Source: Streptomyces sp. GESEQ-35 (GTDB lineage Bacteria > Actinomycetota > Actinomycetes > Streptomycetales > Streptomycetaceae). From it: 64,000 nt of DNA. The position numbers and the translations under genes were made by a program. The stretch's first letter is position 1, and the number at the start of each line of letters is the position of its first letter. Under the pieces are notes generated by a model. It was given only the letters and a program-made list of their open reading frames with translations. It had not been told where the DNA came from and did not search any database. Shown here piece by piece: positions 55,019 to 63,932 of the stretch. Where the stretch lies: NCBI RefSeq assembly GCF_017948485.1, contig NZ_JAFFSX010000002.1, forward strand, positions 372,001 to 436,000, written 5' to 3'.

Positions 55019-55408
55019 TCAGCAGTCGCGGAACTCCGGCGACTGGTTGAGGATCTGGGCGCGCAGGGACGTGAAGCGGGTGTATGTCTCGCCGCCGCGC
55101 GCCGAGGGCGGGAACACGGCCACGCGGTGGCAGTTCTGGAAGGCGAGGGCGACGCCGAAGTGCCGCTCCAGGCTGCCCCGGATCGCGTCGCTGGACAGCG
55201 CCCGCAGCAGCTGGCCGCGCTCCTTCTCCGAGGGCGGCGTCTGGTTGTCGGCGAACTCGGCCTGGCCGGCGCGCAGTTCAGCGGCCAGACGGGCGATCAG
55301 ATCGAAGGCGTAAGGCAGGGACGTACGAACCGTTTCCACGAAGTCCTCTTCCCGCACCGGGCCGTTCTCGGCTTCGGCGAGCAGCTGCGGGGAGACGTCG
55401 AGCGACAT
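55019..55408 (-). CDS. Conserved hypothetical protein paired with the ATPase gene
   Basis: 129-aa soluble, mainly helical protein (PYAFDLIARLAAELRAGQAE, KERGQLLRALSSDAIRGSLE) with two cysteines (QNCHRVAVFP, and a C-terminal Cys). I do not recognise a family. It lies 60 bp downstream of the CooC/MinD-like ATPase gene on the same strand, so it is probably its partner and shares its control. The ATG at 55408 has only a weak AGGA site. Confidence 0.7.
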   Translation of the reverse strand: MSLDVSPQLLAEAENGPVREEDFVETVRTSLPYAFDLIARLAAELRAGQAEFADNQTPPSEKERGQLLRALSSDAIRGSLERHFGVALAFQNCHRVAVFPPSARGGETYTRFTSLRAQILNQSPEFRDC

Positions 55409-55468
55409 GAAGGGGGTGTCCTGTCTGTTGTGCTGGTGGTGGAACAGGGGGAGCGCGGTGAGCTGACG

Positions 55469-56428
55469 TCAGGCGAAGGCCGCGAGCGCGGCGGGGCCGT
55501 GCTCGAAGTCGGGGTCGACCTGGTCGGCGAGGTTCTGGCCGGTGGCCTCGTTGGCCCAGGCGGCGGCGTTGCGCAGATGGAACTCGACGGCGTGCCGCTG
55601 GAAGGCGGCCCAGTCCTTCGTGCGGGCGTCGACGGCAGCGCGCAGCCGCTTGAGGGCCTCGGCGTTGGCGGGCTCCAGCTCGCCCTGGTCGCGGCCCTGT
55701 TCCTGGGCGCGGACGAAGGCGGACTGCTCACAGTGGGCGAGGAGGTCGTCGCCCACGTGCTTCCGCAGGAAGGCGAGGTCGTCCGCGCCGGTGACCTTGT
55801 TGCCGACCACGGCCACCGGGATGCCGAACTCGGCTGCGTGGTCGCGGTACTGGCGGTAGACCGAGACGCTCTTCCGGGTCGGCTCGACGACCAGGAACGT
55901 CATGTCGAACCGGGTGAACAGCCCCGACGCGAACGCGTCCGCACCGGCCGTCATGTCGACGACGACGTACTCGCCGGGGCCGTCGACGAGATGGTTGAGA
56001 TACAGCTCGACCGCGCCCAGCTTCGAGTGGTAGCAGGCCACCCCGAGGTCGCTCTCGTCGAAGGCGCCGGTGACCATCAGGGCTACGTCGCCGACCCGTT
56101 GGACGTGATGCGAGTGGATCTCGTCGTCGCCGAGCGGCCGGATGAGCCGGGAGCCACGCCCGGGCGGGGTGGTCTTCACCATGGCCTCGCGGGACGGGAT
56201 CCGCGGGTTCGTGCCCCGCAGACAGTCCTTGATCTCACCGGTCCGTGCACTGAGCGGCGGCGCGGCGAAGACCTCGTCCTCGTCGAGGCCCAGGGCGTAG
56301 GCCAGATGCTGGTTGATGTCGCCGTCTATGGCGACGACGGGCGCGCCCGAGCGCGCCAGATGACGGGCGAAGAGTGCGGACAGCGTCGTCTTGCCGCTGC
56401 CGCCCTTGCCGACGAAGGCCACGCGCAT
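55469..56428 (-). CDS. CooC/MinD-like P-loop ATPase
   Basis: 319-aa ATPase of the SIMIBI class. The deviant Walker A is MRVAFVGKGGSGKTTLSALF at the very N-terminus, with IDGDINQH after it and VVVDMTAGADAFASGL as Walker B/switch. This is the layout of CooC, the nickel-insertion ATPase, and of MinD/ParA. It is divergent from the zinc ABC operon, with 151 bp and two Zur-box-like sites between the starts. A metal-related, zinc-controlled role is therefore plausible (inference). A 129-aa partner follows. Confidence 0.85.
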   Translation of the reverse strand: MRVAFVGKGGSGKTTLSALFARHLARSGAPVVAIDGDINQHLAYALGLDEDEVFAAPPLSARTGEIKDCLRGTNPRIPSREAMVKTTPPGRGSRLIRPLGDDEIHSHHVQRVGDVALMVTGAFDESDLGVACYHSKLGAVELYLNHLVDGPGEYVVVDMTAGADAFASGLFTRFDMTFLVVEPTRKSVSVYRQYRDHAAEFGIPVAVVGNKVTGADDLAFLRKHVGDDLLAHCEQSAFVRAQEQGRDQGELEPANAEALKRLRAAVDARTKDWAAFQRHAVEFHLRNAAAWANEATGQNLADQVDPDFEHGPAALAAFA

Positions 56429-56471
56429 GCCTAACCGCCCCTATGGGAAATGAATGTCACGAACGCAGGCT

Positions 56472-56523
56472 ACATGAAAATGGATCCCATTACTCCGCCA
56501 AGTAACGGCAATGGTTTTCATTA
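56472..56523. promoter_or_regulatory. Two Zur-box-like sites between the divergent ATPase and zinc transporter genes
   Basis: Against the actinobacterial Zur consensus as I recall it (TGAAAATGATTTTCA core with TAA/TTA flanks, 21 bp), 56503-56523 matches at 17 positions and 56472-56492 at 15. The good half-sites (TGAAAAT at 56475-56481 and GTTTTCATTA at 56514-56523) face each other, and the sequence is AT-rich compared with its surroundings. Confidence 0.72.
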
Positions 56524-56579
56524 AGGGCCTAGGGTGCGGGGAGTCCGTCGAGCGAACGCGTCACTGAAGAGGACCCGCC

Positions 56580-57521
56580 ATGCACCCCACCCCGTCCCGC
56601 CGCCGTCTCGCCACCGCCCTCGTGGCCGCAACTCTCGGCGTCGGCGCGGCCGCCTGCTCCACGGCGGCCTCCTCCGCCACCGGCTCCTCCTCGTCCTCGG
56701 ACGGCCCGATCCAGGTGGTCGCCGCCGAGAACTTCTGGGGCTCCGTAGCCGCGCAGCTCGGCGGCAGCCATGTGAAGGTCACGAGCATCATCGACAACCC
56801 GAACGCAGACCCGCACGACTACGAACCCACCGCCGCCGACGGCCGCACGGTGGCCACCGCCCGGTACGCCGTCGTCAACGGCATCGGCTACGACGCCTGG
56901 GCCGACAAGCTGCTGTCCGCCAACCCCGCCGCCGACCGCACCGAGTTGAACGTCGGCGACCTCGTCGGCATCAAGTCCGGCGGCAACCCGCACCGCTGGT
57001 ACTCGCCGGACGACGTCCACCAGGTCATCGACAGGATCACCGCCGACTACAAGAAGATCGACCCGGACCACGCCTCGTACTTCGACGCCCGGAAGAAGAC
57101 CTTCGAGGACACGACCCTCGCCACCTACAACGGGCTGATATCGAGCATCAAGAAGACCTACGCCGGCACCCCGATCGGCGCCTCCGAGTCCATCGTCAGC
57201 CCCCTCGCCGACGGTCTCGGCCTGAAGACGCTCACGCCCGGGACCTTCCTCGACGCGATCAGCGAGGGCACCGACCCGACCGCCGAGGACAAGGCCACGA
57301 TCGACGAGCAGATCGCCGACAGGAAGATCAAGGTCTACGTCTACAACAGCCAGAACTCCACGCCCGATGTGCAGGCCCAGGTCAAGGAGGCCGAGGCCAG
57401 GGGCATCCCGGTGGCCACCGTCACCGAGACGCTCACCCCGGCCGGCGCGTCCTTCCAGGAGTGGCAGGTGCGGCAGCTGCGGGACATCGAGCAGGCGCTG
57501 GCCGAGGCGACGGGCAAGTGA
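56580..57521 (+). CDS. znuA: Zinc ABC transporter substrate-binding lipoprotein (ZnuA family)
   Basis: 313-aa exported binding protein of cluster A-I. The N-terminus has a signal with a lipobox-like GAAAC. Family motifs are AENFWGSVAAQLGG, NADPHDYEPTAAD (first His ligand), GNPHRWYSPDDV (second His) and, in the second lobe, ASESIVSPLADGLGL. It lacks the His-rich loop of many ZnuA proteins. The GTG of the ATPase gene overlaps its stop. Zinc rather than manganese is supported by the Zur-like sites upstream. Confidence 0.92.
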   Translation: MHPTPSRRRLATALVAATLGVGAAACSTAASSATGSSSSSDGPIQVVAAENFWGSVAAQLGGSHVKVTSIIDNPNADPHDYEPTAADGRTVATARYAVVNGIGYDAWADKLLSANPAADRTELNVGDLVGIKSGGNPHRWYSPDDVHQVIDRITADYKKIDPDHASYFDARKKTFEDTTLATYNGLISSIKKTYAGTPIGASESIVSPLADGLGLKTLTPGTFLDAISEGTDPTAEDKATIDEQIADRKIKVYVYNSQNSTPDVQAQVKEAEARGIPVATVTETLTPAGASFQEWQVRQLRDIEQALAEATGK

Positions 57522-58357
57522 GGACGGCCGAGCGGGCTCCGGTGAAGGCTGCCTCCGTCGTCTCGCTGCGGGGAGCCGCCGCCCGCGTCGGCGGCCGTAC
57601 CCTCTGGTCGGACGTCGAACTGGACGTCGGCGCGGGCGAGTTCGTGGCCGTGCTCGGCCCGAACGGGGCGGGCAAGTCGACGCTCGTGAGGATGGTGCTG
57701 GGCGCGGTTCCGCCGGCCTTCGGCGAGGTGCGGGTGCTGGGGGAGGAGCCGGGGCGGGCCGGTGACCGGGTGGGGTATCTGCCGCAACGCCGCAGCTTCG
57801 ACACGTCGCTCAGGATCCGGGGTGTCGACATCGTCCGCCTCGGACTGGACGGCCACAGGTGGGGCGTACCCGTGCCGTGGCCCGCCCGTTTCAGCGCCCG
57901 GCGGCGCGAGCGGGACGCGTGCGTCGCCGAGGTGATCGAACTGGTCGGCGCCACCGCCTACGCCCACCGGCCCATCGGCGCCTGCTCCGGCGGCGAGCAG
58001 CAACGCCTGCTGATCGCCCAAGCGCTGGTACGACGGCCCGAAGTGCTGCTGCTCGACGAGCCGCTGGACAGCCTCGACCTCTCCCATCAGAGCGCCGTCG
58101 CCGCACTGATCGGCCGGATCTGCCGGGAGCGGGGCGTGAGCGTGGTGCTGGTCGCGCACGACGTGAACCCGATCCTGCCCTGGCTCGACCGCGTCGTGTA
58201 TCTCGCCGAGGGCGGGGTGGCCGCGGGGCCGCCGGAGGAGGTCATCACGACGGAGACACTCACGCGTCTGTACGGCGCTCCGGTCGAGGTCCTGCGGGCC
58301 GGCGACGGCCGGCTGGTCGTCGTCGGCACCCCTGACGTCGGTCGGCACGCCTCGTGA
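57518..58357 (+). CDS. Zinc ABC transporter ATP-binding protein
   Basis: 279-aa ATPase. Walker A is GPNGAGKSTL, the signature is CSGGEQQRLLIAQAL, Walker B is VLLLDEPLDSLD and the switch His is in LVAHDVNPIL. The GTG at 57518 overlaps the preceding stop (GTGA), and the following permease gene overlaps by 4 bp. It is a member of the ZnuC family. Confidence 0.94.
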   Translation: MRTAERAPVKAASVVSLRGAAARVGGRTLWSDVELDVGAGEFVAVLGPNGAGKSTLVRMVLGAVPPAFGEVRVLGEEPGRAGDRVGYLPQRRSFDTSLRIRGVDIVRLGLDGHRWGVPVPWPARFSARRRERDACVAEVIELVGATAYAHRPIGACSGGEQQRLLIAQALVRRPEVLLLDEPLDSLDLSHQSAVAALIGRICRERGVSVVLVAHDVNPILPWLDRVVYLAEGGVAAGPPEEVITTETLTRLYGAPVEVLRAGDGRLVVVGTPDVGRHAS

Positions 58358-59163
58358 CCGTGATCCGGGAGCTGTGGTCGTACCCCTTCATGGTCAACGC
58401 CTTCCGCGCGGGCACGATCGTGGCCGTACTGGCCGCCGTCATGGGCTGGTTCATGGTGCTGCGGCGGCAGAGCTTCGCCGGGCACACGCTCGCCATGGTC
58501 AGCTTCCCGGGCGCCGCCTGCGCCACGCTGCTCGGGGTCGCCGCCGGCTACGGCTACTTCGCGTTCTGTGTGGCCGCGGCGCTCGTGATCGCCGCGGTGC
58601 CGCGGCGCGAGGCCGGCCAGGACGCGGCGCTGACGGGGACCGTGCAGGCGTTCCTGCTGGCCTGCGGCTACCTGTTCGTCGCCCTGTACAAAGGGTTCCT
58701 CGGCGGCGTCAACTCCCTGTTGTTCGGCAGCTTTCTCGGCATCACCGGGACGCAGGTGGAGGTGCTGGCCCTGGTCGCGGCCGTCGCCCTGGGCGTGCTC
58801 GCCGTCATCGGACGGCCGCTGCTGTTCGCCTCGGTGGACGCCGATGTGGCCGCCGCGCGGGGTGTTCCCGTCCGGGCGCTGTCCGCCGTGTTCCTGGTGC
58901 TGCTGGGGACGGCCACGGCGGGGGCGAGTCAGATCACGGGGGCGTTGCTCGTGTTCGCCCTCCTCGTGATGCCCGCGGCCACGGCTCAACTGCTCACCGC
59001 GAGACCGGTGTTGAGCCTGGCCGTCGGTGTGCTGATCGCGGTCGCGGTGACCTGGGGCGCGTTGACGGCCGCGTACTACTCGCCGTATCCGATCGGCTTC
59101 TACGTCACCGGCTTCGCCTTCGGAGGCTACGTCCTGGTCCGGGCCGTCAGGAGGCCGGTGTGA
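58354..59163 (+). CDS. Zinc ABC transporter permease 1
   Basis: 269-aa permease of the ABC-3 (ZnuB/MntB) family with about eight membrane segments (AGTIVAVLAAVMGWFMVLRR, QITGALLVFALLVMPAATAQ). The FAGHTLAMVSFPGAA and FASVDADVAAARGVPVRAL motifs are family features. GTG start at 58354 overlaps the ATPase gene stop. It is followed by a second, related permease. Confidence 0.93.
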   Translation: MTVIRELWSYPFMVNAFRAGTIVAVLAAVMGWFMVLRRQSFAGHTLAMVSFPGAACATLLGVAAGYGYFAFCVAAALVIAAVPRREAGQDAALTGTVQAFLLACGYLFVALYKGFLGGVNSLLFGSFLGITGTQVEVLALVAAVALGVLAVIGRPLLFASVDADVAAARGVPVRALSAVFLVLLGTATAGASQITGALLVFALLVMPAATAQLLTARPVLSLAVGVLIAVAVTWGALTAAYYSPYPIGFYVTGFAFGGYVLVRAVRRPV

Positions 59164-60008
59164 GCGCCTTCGGCCATCCCTTCTTCGTGCACGCCCTGCT
59201 CGCGGGCACCACGATCGCGCTCGCGGCCGGACTGGTCGGCTACTTCCTGGTGCTGCGGGCCCAGGTGTTCACCGGCGACGCGCTCAGCCATGTCGCGTTC
59301 ACCGGCGCACTGGCCGCGCTGGCGGCCGGGGTCGATCTGCGGCTGGGGCTGTTCGCGGCGACGATCGGGGTGGCGCTGCTGCTCGGGCTGCTGGGGCGGC
59401 GGGGGAGGGCGGACGACATCGCCATCGGCGGCGTCTTCTCCTGGCTGCTGGGTCTGGGCGCCTTCTTCCTCACCCTGTACTCGACGTCGCGCGGCGCCAC
59501 GCACGGGACGGCAGGGGTGAGTGTGCTGTTCGGGTCGATCTTCGGGCTGTCGGCCGCACAGGCGTGGACGGCCGCCGCGGTAGCGGTCGGAGTCGGTGCC
59601 GCCGTACTGCTCCTGGCCCGGCCGCTGCTGTTCGCGTCCGTCGACGAGGCGGTGGCGGCGGCCCGCGGGGTGCCCGTACGGGCCCTGGGCATCGCCTTCC
59701 TCGTCCTGGTCGGAGTCTGCGCCGCCGAGGCCGCCCAGGCGGTCGGCTCCCTGCTCCTCCTCGGCCTGCTCGCCGCCCCGGCGGGAGCCGCGCACCGGCT
59801 CACCGACCGGCCGTACCGGGCCCTGTGGCTGGCGGCGGCCCTCGCGGTCGCCGACATGTGGACCGGGCTCGCGCTGAGCTATGCCTTCCCGGCCCTGCCG
59901 CCCAGCTTCGCGATCCTGGCGATGGCAACGGCGGTGTACGCGGCGGTACTTGCCGTCGGCGGCCTCATCGCCGGGCCCGGGCCCGTGCCTCGCGAGGCGG
60001 GCGGATGA
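59160..60008 (+). CDS. Zinc ABC transporter permease 2
   Basis: 282-aa ABC-3 permease related to the preceding one: both contain FASVD...VAAARGVPVRAL, and the N-terminal AGTTIALAAGLVGYFLVLRA parallels permease 1. The two probably form a heterodimeric channel, instead of the usual homodimer of one ZnuB. GTG start overlaps the previous stop by 4 bp. The 3' end overlaps the converging 2Fe-2S gene by 44 bp. Confidence 0.92.
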   Translation: MSAFGHPFFVHALLAGTTIALAAGLVGYFLVLRAQVFTGDALSHVAFTGALAALAAGVDLRLGLFAATIGVALLLGLLGRRGRADDIAIGGVFSWLLGLGAFFLTLYSTSRGATHGTAGVSVLFGSIFGLSAAQAWTAAAVAVGVGAAVLLLARPLLFASVDEAVAAARGVPVRALGIAFLVLVGVCAAEAAQAVGSLLLLGLLAAPAGAAHRLTDRPYRALWLAAALAVADMWTGLALSYAFPALPPSFAILAMATAVYAAVLAVGGLIAGPGPVPREAGG

Positions 60009-60441
60009 ACTGCAACTCCAGTGCGGCGGGCGGCTCGGCGACGCCGGGACCCCCCTCGCAGACCCAGCTCAGCAGCTCGTCCGTGCAGTCGTCGCCCATC
60101 GCGAAGCCGATCCAGACGGGCTTGGCGCCCGCCTGTCGTCCGGCGCCGGACGGCTGGACGACGATCACGTTCGCCGCGTCGCAGGGGCCGAGGCAGTCCG
60201 TCGTGCGTACGGTGAACCGGCCGCCCGAGTCCAGCGCGGCGGCCCGCAGCCGGTCCAGCTGCCAGACGTGGTCCGCGTCCGGGTACTTGCGCGGACTGCC
60301 GCAGCAGCAGCCCCGGCACACCACGAGCGTGCACGGCCGGTGCGCGGACCGGATCACGGAGCGGTTCACAGCGGGCGGATCCACTTTCCGGTCGGCGCGA
60401 CGGCGAGCGCGAGTTCGCAGGCCGACGTAAGGGTAGATCAC
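59965..60441 (-). CDS. Thioredoxin-like (2Fe-2S) ferredoxin domain protein
   Basis: 158-aa (or 134-aa) small redox protein. The cluster ligands should be in TLVVCRGCCCGSPRKYPDAD and TTDCLGPCDAANVIVV, the pattern of thioredoxin-like 2Fe-2S ferredoxins. GTG 60441 is 3 bp after the MarR gene stop and suits coupling; GTG 60369 would remove a basic N-terminus and is an equally plausible start. The 3' end overlaps the zinc permease gene. The partner enzyme is unknown. Confidence 0.78.
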   Translation of the reverse strand: MIYPYVGLRTRARRRADRKVDPPAVNRSVIRSAHRPCTLVVCRGCCCGSPRKYPDADHVWQLDRLRAAALDSGGRFTVRTTDCLGPCDAANVIVVQPSGAGRQAGAKPVWIGFAMGDDCTDELLSWVCEGGPGVAEPPAALELQFIRPPREARARARR

Positions 60442-60444
60442 TCG

Positions 60445-60903
60445 TCAGGCGGTGCCCGAGATGCGCTGGAACGCCTTGGCCAGCTTGGTCAGGTCCACGT
60501 CTTCGAGGCGGTCGAACAAGTGGCGGCGGACGCTGGCGAAATGGACGGGCTCGGCCTCCCGCAGGCGGGTCAGCCCGGCGTCGGTGAGGACGGCGTGGAA
60601 GGAGCGGGCGTCCTGCGTCGACTGCTCGCGGGACACCAGTCCCTCGACCTCCAGGCGCCGCACCGTGCGGCCCAGCGCGGAGGCCGACTGCTGCACCAGC
60701 TCGGCCAGGTCGCTCAGGCGCATGGTGCGCTCGGGCGCCTCGGACAGGAACATCAGCGTGATGTATTCGATGTGGCTCAGGCCCTGACTGCGACGCAGAT
60801 CCTCGTCGAAGGCCCGCATCAGGGCGGTCATCGCCGGTCGCAGCTCCCGGATCAGAGCGAACTCCTCCGCTGACAGCCGGGTTGCATCGTCACTGTCGGT
60901 CAT
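60445..60903 (-). CDS. MarR-family transcriptional regulator
   Basis: 152-aa winged-helix regulator: SHIEYITLMFLSEAPERTMR, LSDLAELVQQSASALGRTVR (recognition helix) and a wing with EQSTQDARSFHAVLTDAG. The ATG at 60903 is chosen over GTG 60912; both have weak ribosome-binding sites. It is divergent from a DHA2 exporter gene, with a palindrome between them, the classic arrangement of a MarR repressor controlling an efflux pump. Confidence 0.92.
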   Translation of the reverse strand: MTDSDDATRLSAEEFALIRELRPAMTALMRAFDEDLRRSQGLSHIEYITLMFLSEAPERTMRLSDLAELVQQSASALGRTVRRLEVEGLVSREQSTQDARSFHAVLTDAGLTRLREAEPVHFASVRRHLFDRLEDVDLTKLAKAFQRISGTA

Positions 60904-60920
60904 GCACGCCACTCTAGATA

Positions 60921-60967
60921 TTGCTTACTGGCGTACGCAAGTTTTATAGTTACTGGCGCAAGTAACT
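60921..60967. promoter_or_regulatory. Candidate MarR operator
   Basis: AGTTACT-GGCGCA-AGTAACT (60948-60967) has perfect 7-bp arms. Next to it TTGC-TTACTGGCGTAC-GCAA (60921-60940) repeats TTACTGGCG. The pair lies between the MarR and exporter starts. Confidence 0.7.
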
Positions 60968-60990
60968 AATTTTCTCGCGAGAGGCCGGTC

Positions 60991-62409
60991 ATGGCCCGCA
61001 ATGAACAGCTGCACGCGTCCGGCGTGCTGATCCTGCTGGCAGGGGCGTTCCTGCCGATCACGGACTTCTTCATCACCAATGTCGCCCTGCCCAGCATCGA
61101 CGCGTCCCTGCACGCCTCGACGGCCTCGCTCCAGCTGGTGATCGCCGGATACGGCGTCGCCTACGCGGCCCTGCTGGTCCTGGGCGGACGGCTGGGGGAC
61201 CGCTTCGGCCGGCACCGGCTGTTCCAGGGGGCCCTCGTCGGCTTCGTCCTGGCCTCGCTGGCCTGTGGCCTCGCGCCCGACGTCGAGGCGCTGATCGCGG
61301 CCCGGATCGTCCAGGGCGCGACCGCGGCGCTGCTGATCCCGCAAGTCCTCGCGACGTTCCACCACACCCTCGAAGGCGAGCGCAAGGCACGCGCGTTGGC
61401 GCTGTACGGGGCGACCTCCGGCATCGCCGCCGTGGTCGGTCAGCTGGTGGGCGGACTGCTGGTCAGCGCGGACATCGCCGGCACGTCCTGGCGGCCGATC
61501 TTCCTGGTCAACGTGCCCATCGGGCTGGTGGTCCTGCTGTTCGCGGCCCGTCTCGTGCCGGCCACCCGGTCCCCGCACCCGGTCGGCATCGATCTGCCCG
61601 GCACCGTCCTGTTCGCGGCCACGCTCGTCGCCGTGCTCGTCCCGCTGACCGAGGGGCACTCGCTGGCCTGGCCCTGGTGGACCTGGCTGCTGTTCGCCGT
61701 GGCCGTGCTGCTCGGCGCCGTCACCTACTGGGTCGAGAAGCGGGCCGAACTCCGCGGTGAGACACCGCTGTTGCCGCCGTCCCTGCTGCGCCTGCCGTCG
61801 ATGTCCCGGGGCCTGCTCATGGTGCTGGCGTTCAGTATCGGCTTCGGGGCGTTCATGTTCGTCTTCGCGCTGACCATGCAGGACGGGCTGCACGCCGACG
61901 CCCTCCACAGCGGGCTGGCGATCCTGCCGATGGCCGTGCTGTTCCTCGCCGGATCCGTGCTGGCCCCGCGTCTGATCAGCCGCTTCGGCCGCGCCGCCAT
62001 GTCGGCGGGGGCGGTGGTGCAACTGGCGGGGCTGGCCTGGCTGGTCGGCCTGCTCGTGACGCAGTGGCCGTACGTCGGTCTGTGGGGGCTCGCCGGGCCG
62101 CTGGCCCTCGTCGGTGCCGGGCAGTCGATGCTGTTCGCCGGCCTGTTCCGCAGCGTCCTCGCCGATGTCCCCGCCCACCTCGGCGGGATCGGCAGCGGAG
62201 TCCTCATCACCTTGCAGCAGAGCGGCCTCGCCCTGGGCGTGGCCACGCTCGGCACCCTGTATGTGAGCCTCGCCCCGCACGGCGTCCCGGACGCCTTCGC
62301 GGACGTCGAGTACGCGCAGATGGGCATCGTCGCCCTGCTCGCCGTCGGCGTCGCCGCGCTGCCCCGGTTCACCCGGGCCGCCGCCGCAGTGCCCGTGACC
62401 GAGGGCTGA
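60991..62409 (+). CDS. MFS transporter, DHA2 (EmrB/QacA) family
   Basis: 472-aa membrane exporter with about 14 hydrophobic segments. Motif A is [15 protein letters not shown] and motif C-like sequence is [20 protein letters not shown]; the first segment contains [15 protein letters not shown], a DHA2 mark. Proton-driven drug efflux is likely. The ATG at 60991 has GAGAGG upstream; it faces the MarR gene and is followed at 7 bp by the sigma factor gene. Confidence 0.93.
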   Translation: MARNEQLHASGVLILLAGAFLPITDFFITNVALPSIDASLHASTASLQLVIAGYGVAYAALLVLGGRLGDRFGRHRLFQGALVGFVLASLACGLAPDVEALIAARIVQGATAALLIPQVLATFHHTLEGERKARALALYGATSGIAAVVGQLVGGLLVSADIAGTSWRPIFLVNVPIGLVVLLFAARLVPATRSPHPVGIDLPGTVLFAATLVAVLVPLTEGHSLAWPWWTWLLFAVAVLLGAVTYWVEKRAELRGETPLLPPSLLRLPSMSRGLLMVLAFSIGFGAFMFVFALTMQDGLHADALHSGLAILPMAVLFLAGSVLAPRLISRFGRAAMSAGAVVQLAGLAWLVGLLVTQWPYVGLWGLAGPLALVGAGQSMLFAGLFRSVLADVPAHLGGIGSGVLITLQQSGLALGVATLGTLYVSLAPHGVPDAFADVEYAQMGIVALLAVGVAALPRFTRAAAAVPVTEG

Positions 62410-62416
62410 GGGCGCC

Positions 62417-63085
62417 ATGAGGACGTACGACGGCCGCCCCTGCGTGCCCGACCGCCGGGCCCGTTTCGAACCCGCTCTCGAGCACCTCGACCGCCTCTAC
62501 TCGGCCGCGTTGCGCATGACCGGCCACCCGGCCGACGCCGAGGACCTGGTCCAGGAGACATACGCCAGGGCCTACGCCTCGTTCCACCAGTTCCAGGACG
62601 GTACGAACCTCAAGGCGTGGTTGTACCGCATCCTCACCACCACGTTCCTCAACTCCTGCCGCAAGCAGCAGCACCGGCCGCGGCGCGACGGCACGACGGA
62701 GGTCGAGGACTGGCAGCTGGCCCGCGCCGCGTCGCACACCTCGACGGGGCTGCGGTCCGCCGAGTCGGAGGCGCTCGACCACATTCCCGACGCCGACGTC
62801 GAGGCGGCGCTGCGTGCCATCCCGGAGGACTTCCGGATCGCCGTGTACCTCGCCTACGTGGAGGGCTTCGCCGTCCGGGAGATCGCCGACATCATGCGGA
62901 CGCCCGTCGGCACGGTGCTGTCGCGGCTGTACCGGGGGCGTACGCAACTGCGTGAACTGCTGGCGGGGTACGCCCGCGAGCACCGGCTCGCGGGCGAGGA
63001 GCCGGTCATGTCCCGGCCTCCCGGGCGACGGCCGTCCCCGCCCGGAGCGCGGCGACGGGATCGGGAGCCTCGTCCAGTTCGATGA
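62417..63085 (+). CDS. ECF sigma factor, SigR-like
   Basis: 222-aa group IV sigma factor. Region 2 reads [20 protein letters not shown] and [20 protein letters not shown], nearly the classical SigR/SigH region, and region 4 is [20 protein letters not shown]. SigR answers thiol oxidation and is normally followed by the zinc anti-sigma RsrA; no anti-sigma gene follows here. The last ~25 basic residues lie in the 80-bp overlap with the converging isomerase gene and may be non-essential. The ATG at 62417 has GAGGGC upstream. Confidence 0.9.
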   Translation: MRTYDGRPCVPDRRARFEPALEHLDRLYSAALRMTGHPADAEDLVQETYARAYASFHQFQDGTNLKAWLYRILTTTFLNSCRKQQHRPRRDGTTEVEDWQLARAASHTSTGLRSAESEALDHIPDADVEAALRAIPEDFRIAVYLAYVEGFAVREIADIMRTPVGTVLSRLYRGRTQLRELLAGYAREHRLAGEEPVMSRPPGRRPSPPGARRRDREPRPVR

Positions 63086-63932
63086 GGATGGTGCCGGCGC
63101 CGGGTGTGCGGGACATGGCGTCGGCCCATCCTTGCCAGTCCACGATGCCCGTGCCGAGTTCGGTCATGTAGGGCTGCTGTCGGGCGAAGACCGTTTCGTC
63201 GATGGTGAGGTGGACATCGATCGGCTTCACCGCATCCTTCCAGTGCGCCAGCGCGATGCGCTGAGCGTGGCGACGTACAACGGCTACGGGGTCGCCGCCG
63301 CCGAGCGCGATGTGGCAGGAGTCGGGGCACAGCCACACGTACCGTGGATCGGTCAGAGCCATGAACAGGTCGATGTCGCGCTCGTACCAGAGCGTGCTGT
63401 TCGACTCCGTGTGGAAGGCGAGCTTCACCCCGTGCCGGGCGACGGCCTCGCCGACCACGTGGGCGATGTCGGCCATCCGCGTCATGTAGGCGGCGTCGAC
63501 GAAGAAGGGCGGGCGTGTCCCGAACGTCGTCCGCATCGGCAGCCCGGCGACGAGGAGTTCGGCGCCCATGTCGGCGAGGAAGGCCGCGCGTCGCTCGGCG
63601 TCGGCGACGATCGCGGGCAGGTTCCCGGCGTCTCGCCAGTCGGGACAGTCGCTCCCGGCGATGAAGGCGCTCACCACGGCCAGGCCCCGGGCATCGAGTG
63701 CGCGGCGGAACGCCGGTGCGCTGCCGAAGGCGCGCAACGCCGAGTCGACGTCGCCGGGCGCGAAGGTCAACTCGATGCCGGTGACACCGGCCTCGGCCAG
63801 CGCGTCCATCACCCGTTCCCAGAAGCCCTCGGGGTTCGCCGAAGCCCAGTCGCGCACGGCGTCCGCGGATTCGAGGCCCCAGAAATCCGGGTGGTAGAAG
63901 GTGATGATGTCGGTCGCGAACCGCGGTGTCAT
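63006..63932 (-). CDS. Sugar phosphate isomerase/epimerase (TIM barrel)
   Basis: 308-aa AP-endonuclease-2-like xylose-isomerase barrel. Candidate metal ligands are [36 protein letters not shown] and HWKDAVKP, with a C-terminal ILIELDEAP. Such proteins isomerise or epimerise sugars or inositols. Its ATG overlaps the stop of the gene upstream (ATGA), so they are cotranscribed. Confidence 0.88.
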   Translation of the reverse strand: MTPRFATDIITFYHPDFWGLESADAVRDWASANPEGFWERVMDALAEAGVTGIELTFAPGDVDSALRAFGSAPAFRRALDARGLAVVSAFIAGSDCPDWRDAGNLPAIVADAERRAAFLADMGAELLVAGLPMRTTFGTRPPFFVDAAYMTRMADIAHVVGEAVARHGVKLAFHTESNSTLWYERDIDLFMALTDPRYVWLCPDSCHIALGGGDPVAVVRRHAQRIALAHWKDAVKPIDVHLTIDETVFARQQPYMTELGTGIVDWQGWADAMSRTPGAGTILIELDEAPDPVAALRAGTAVAREAGT

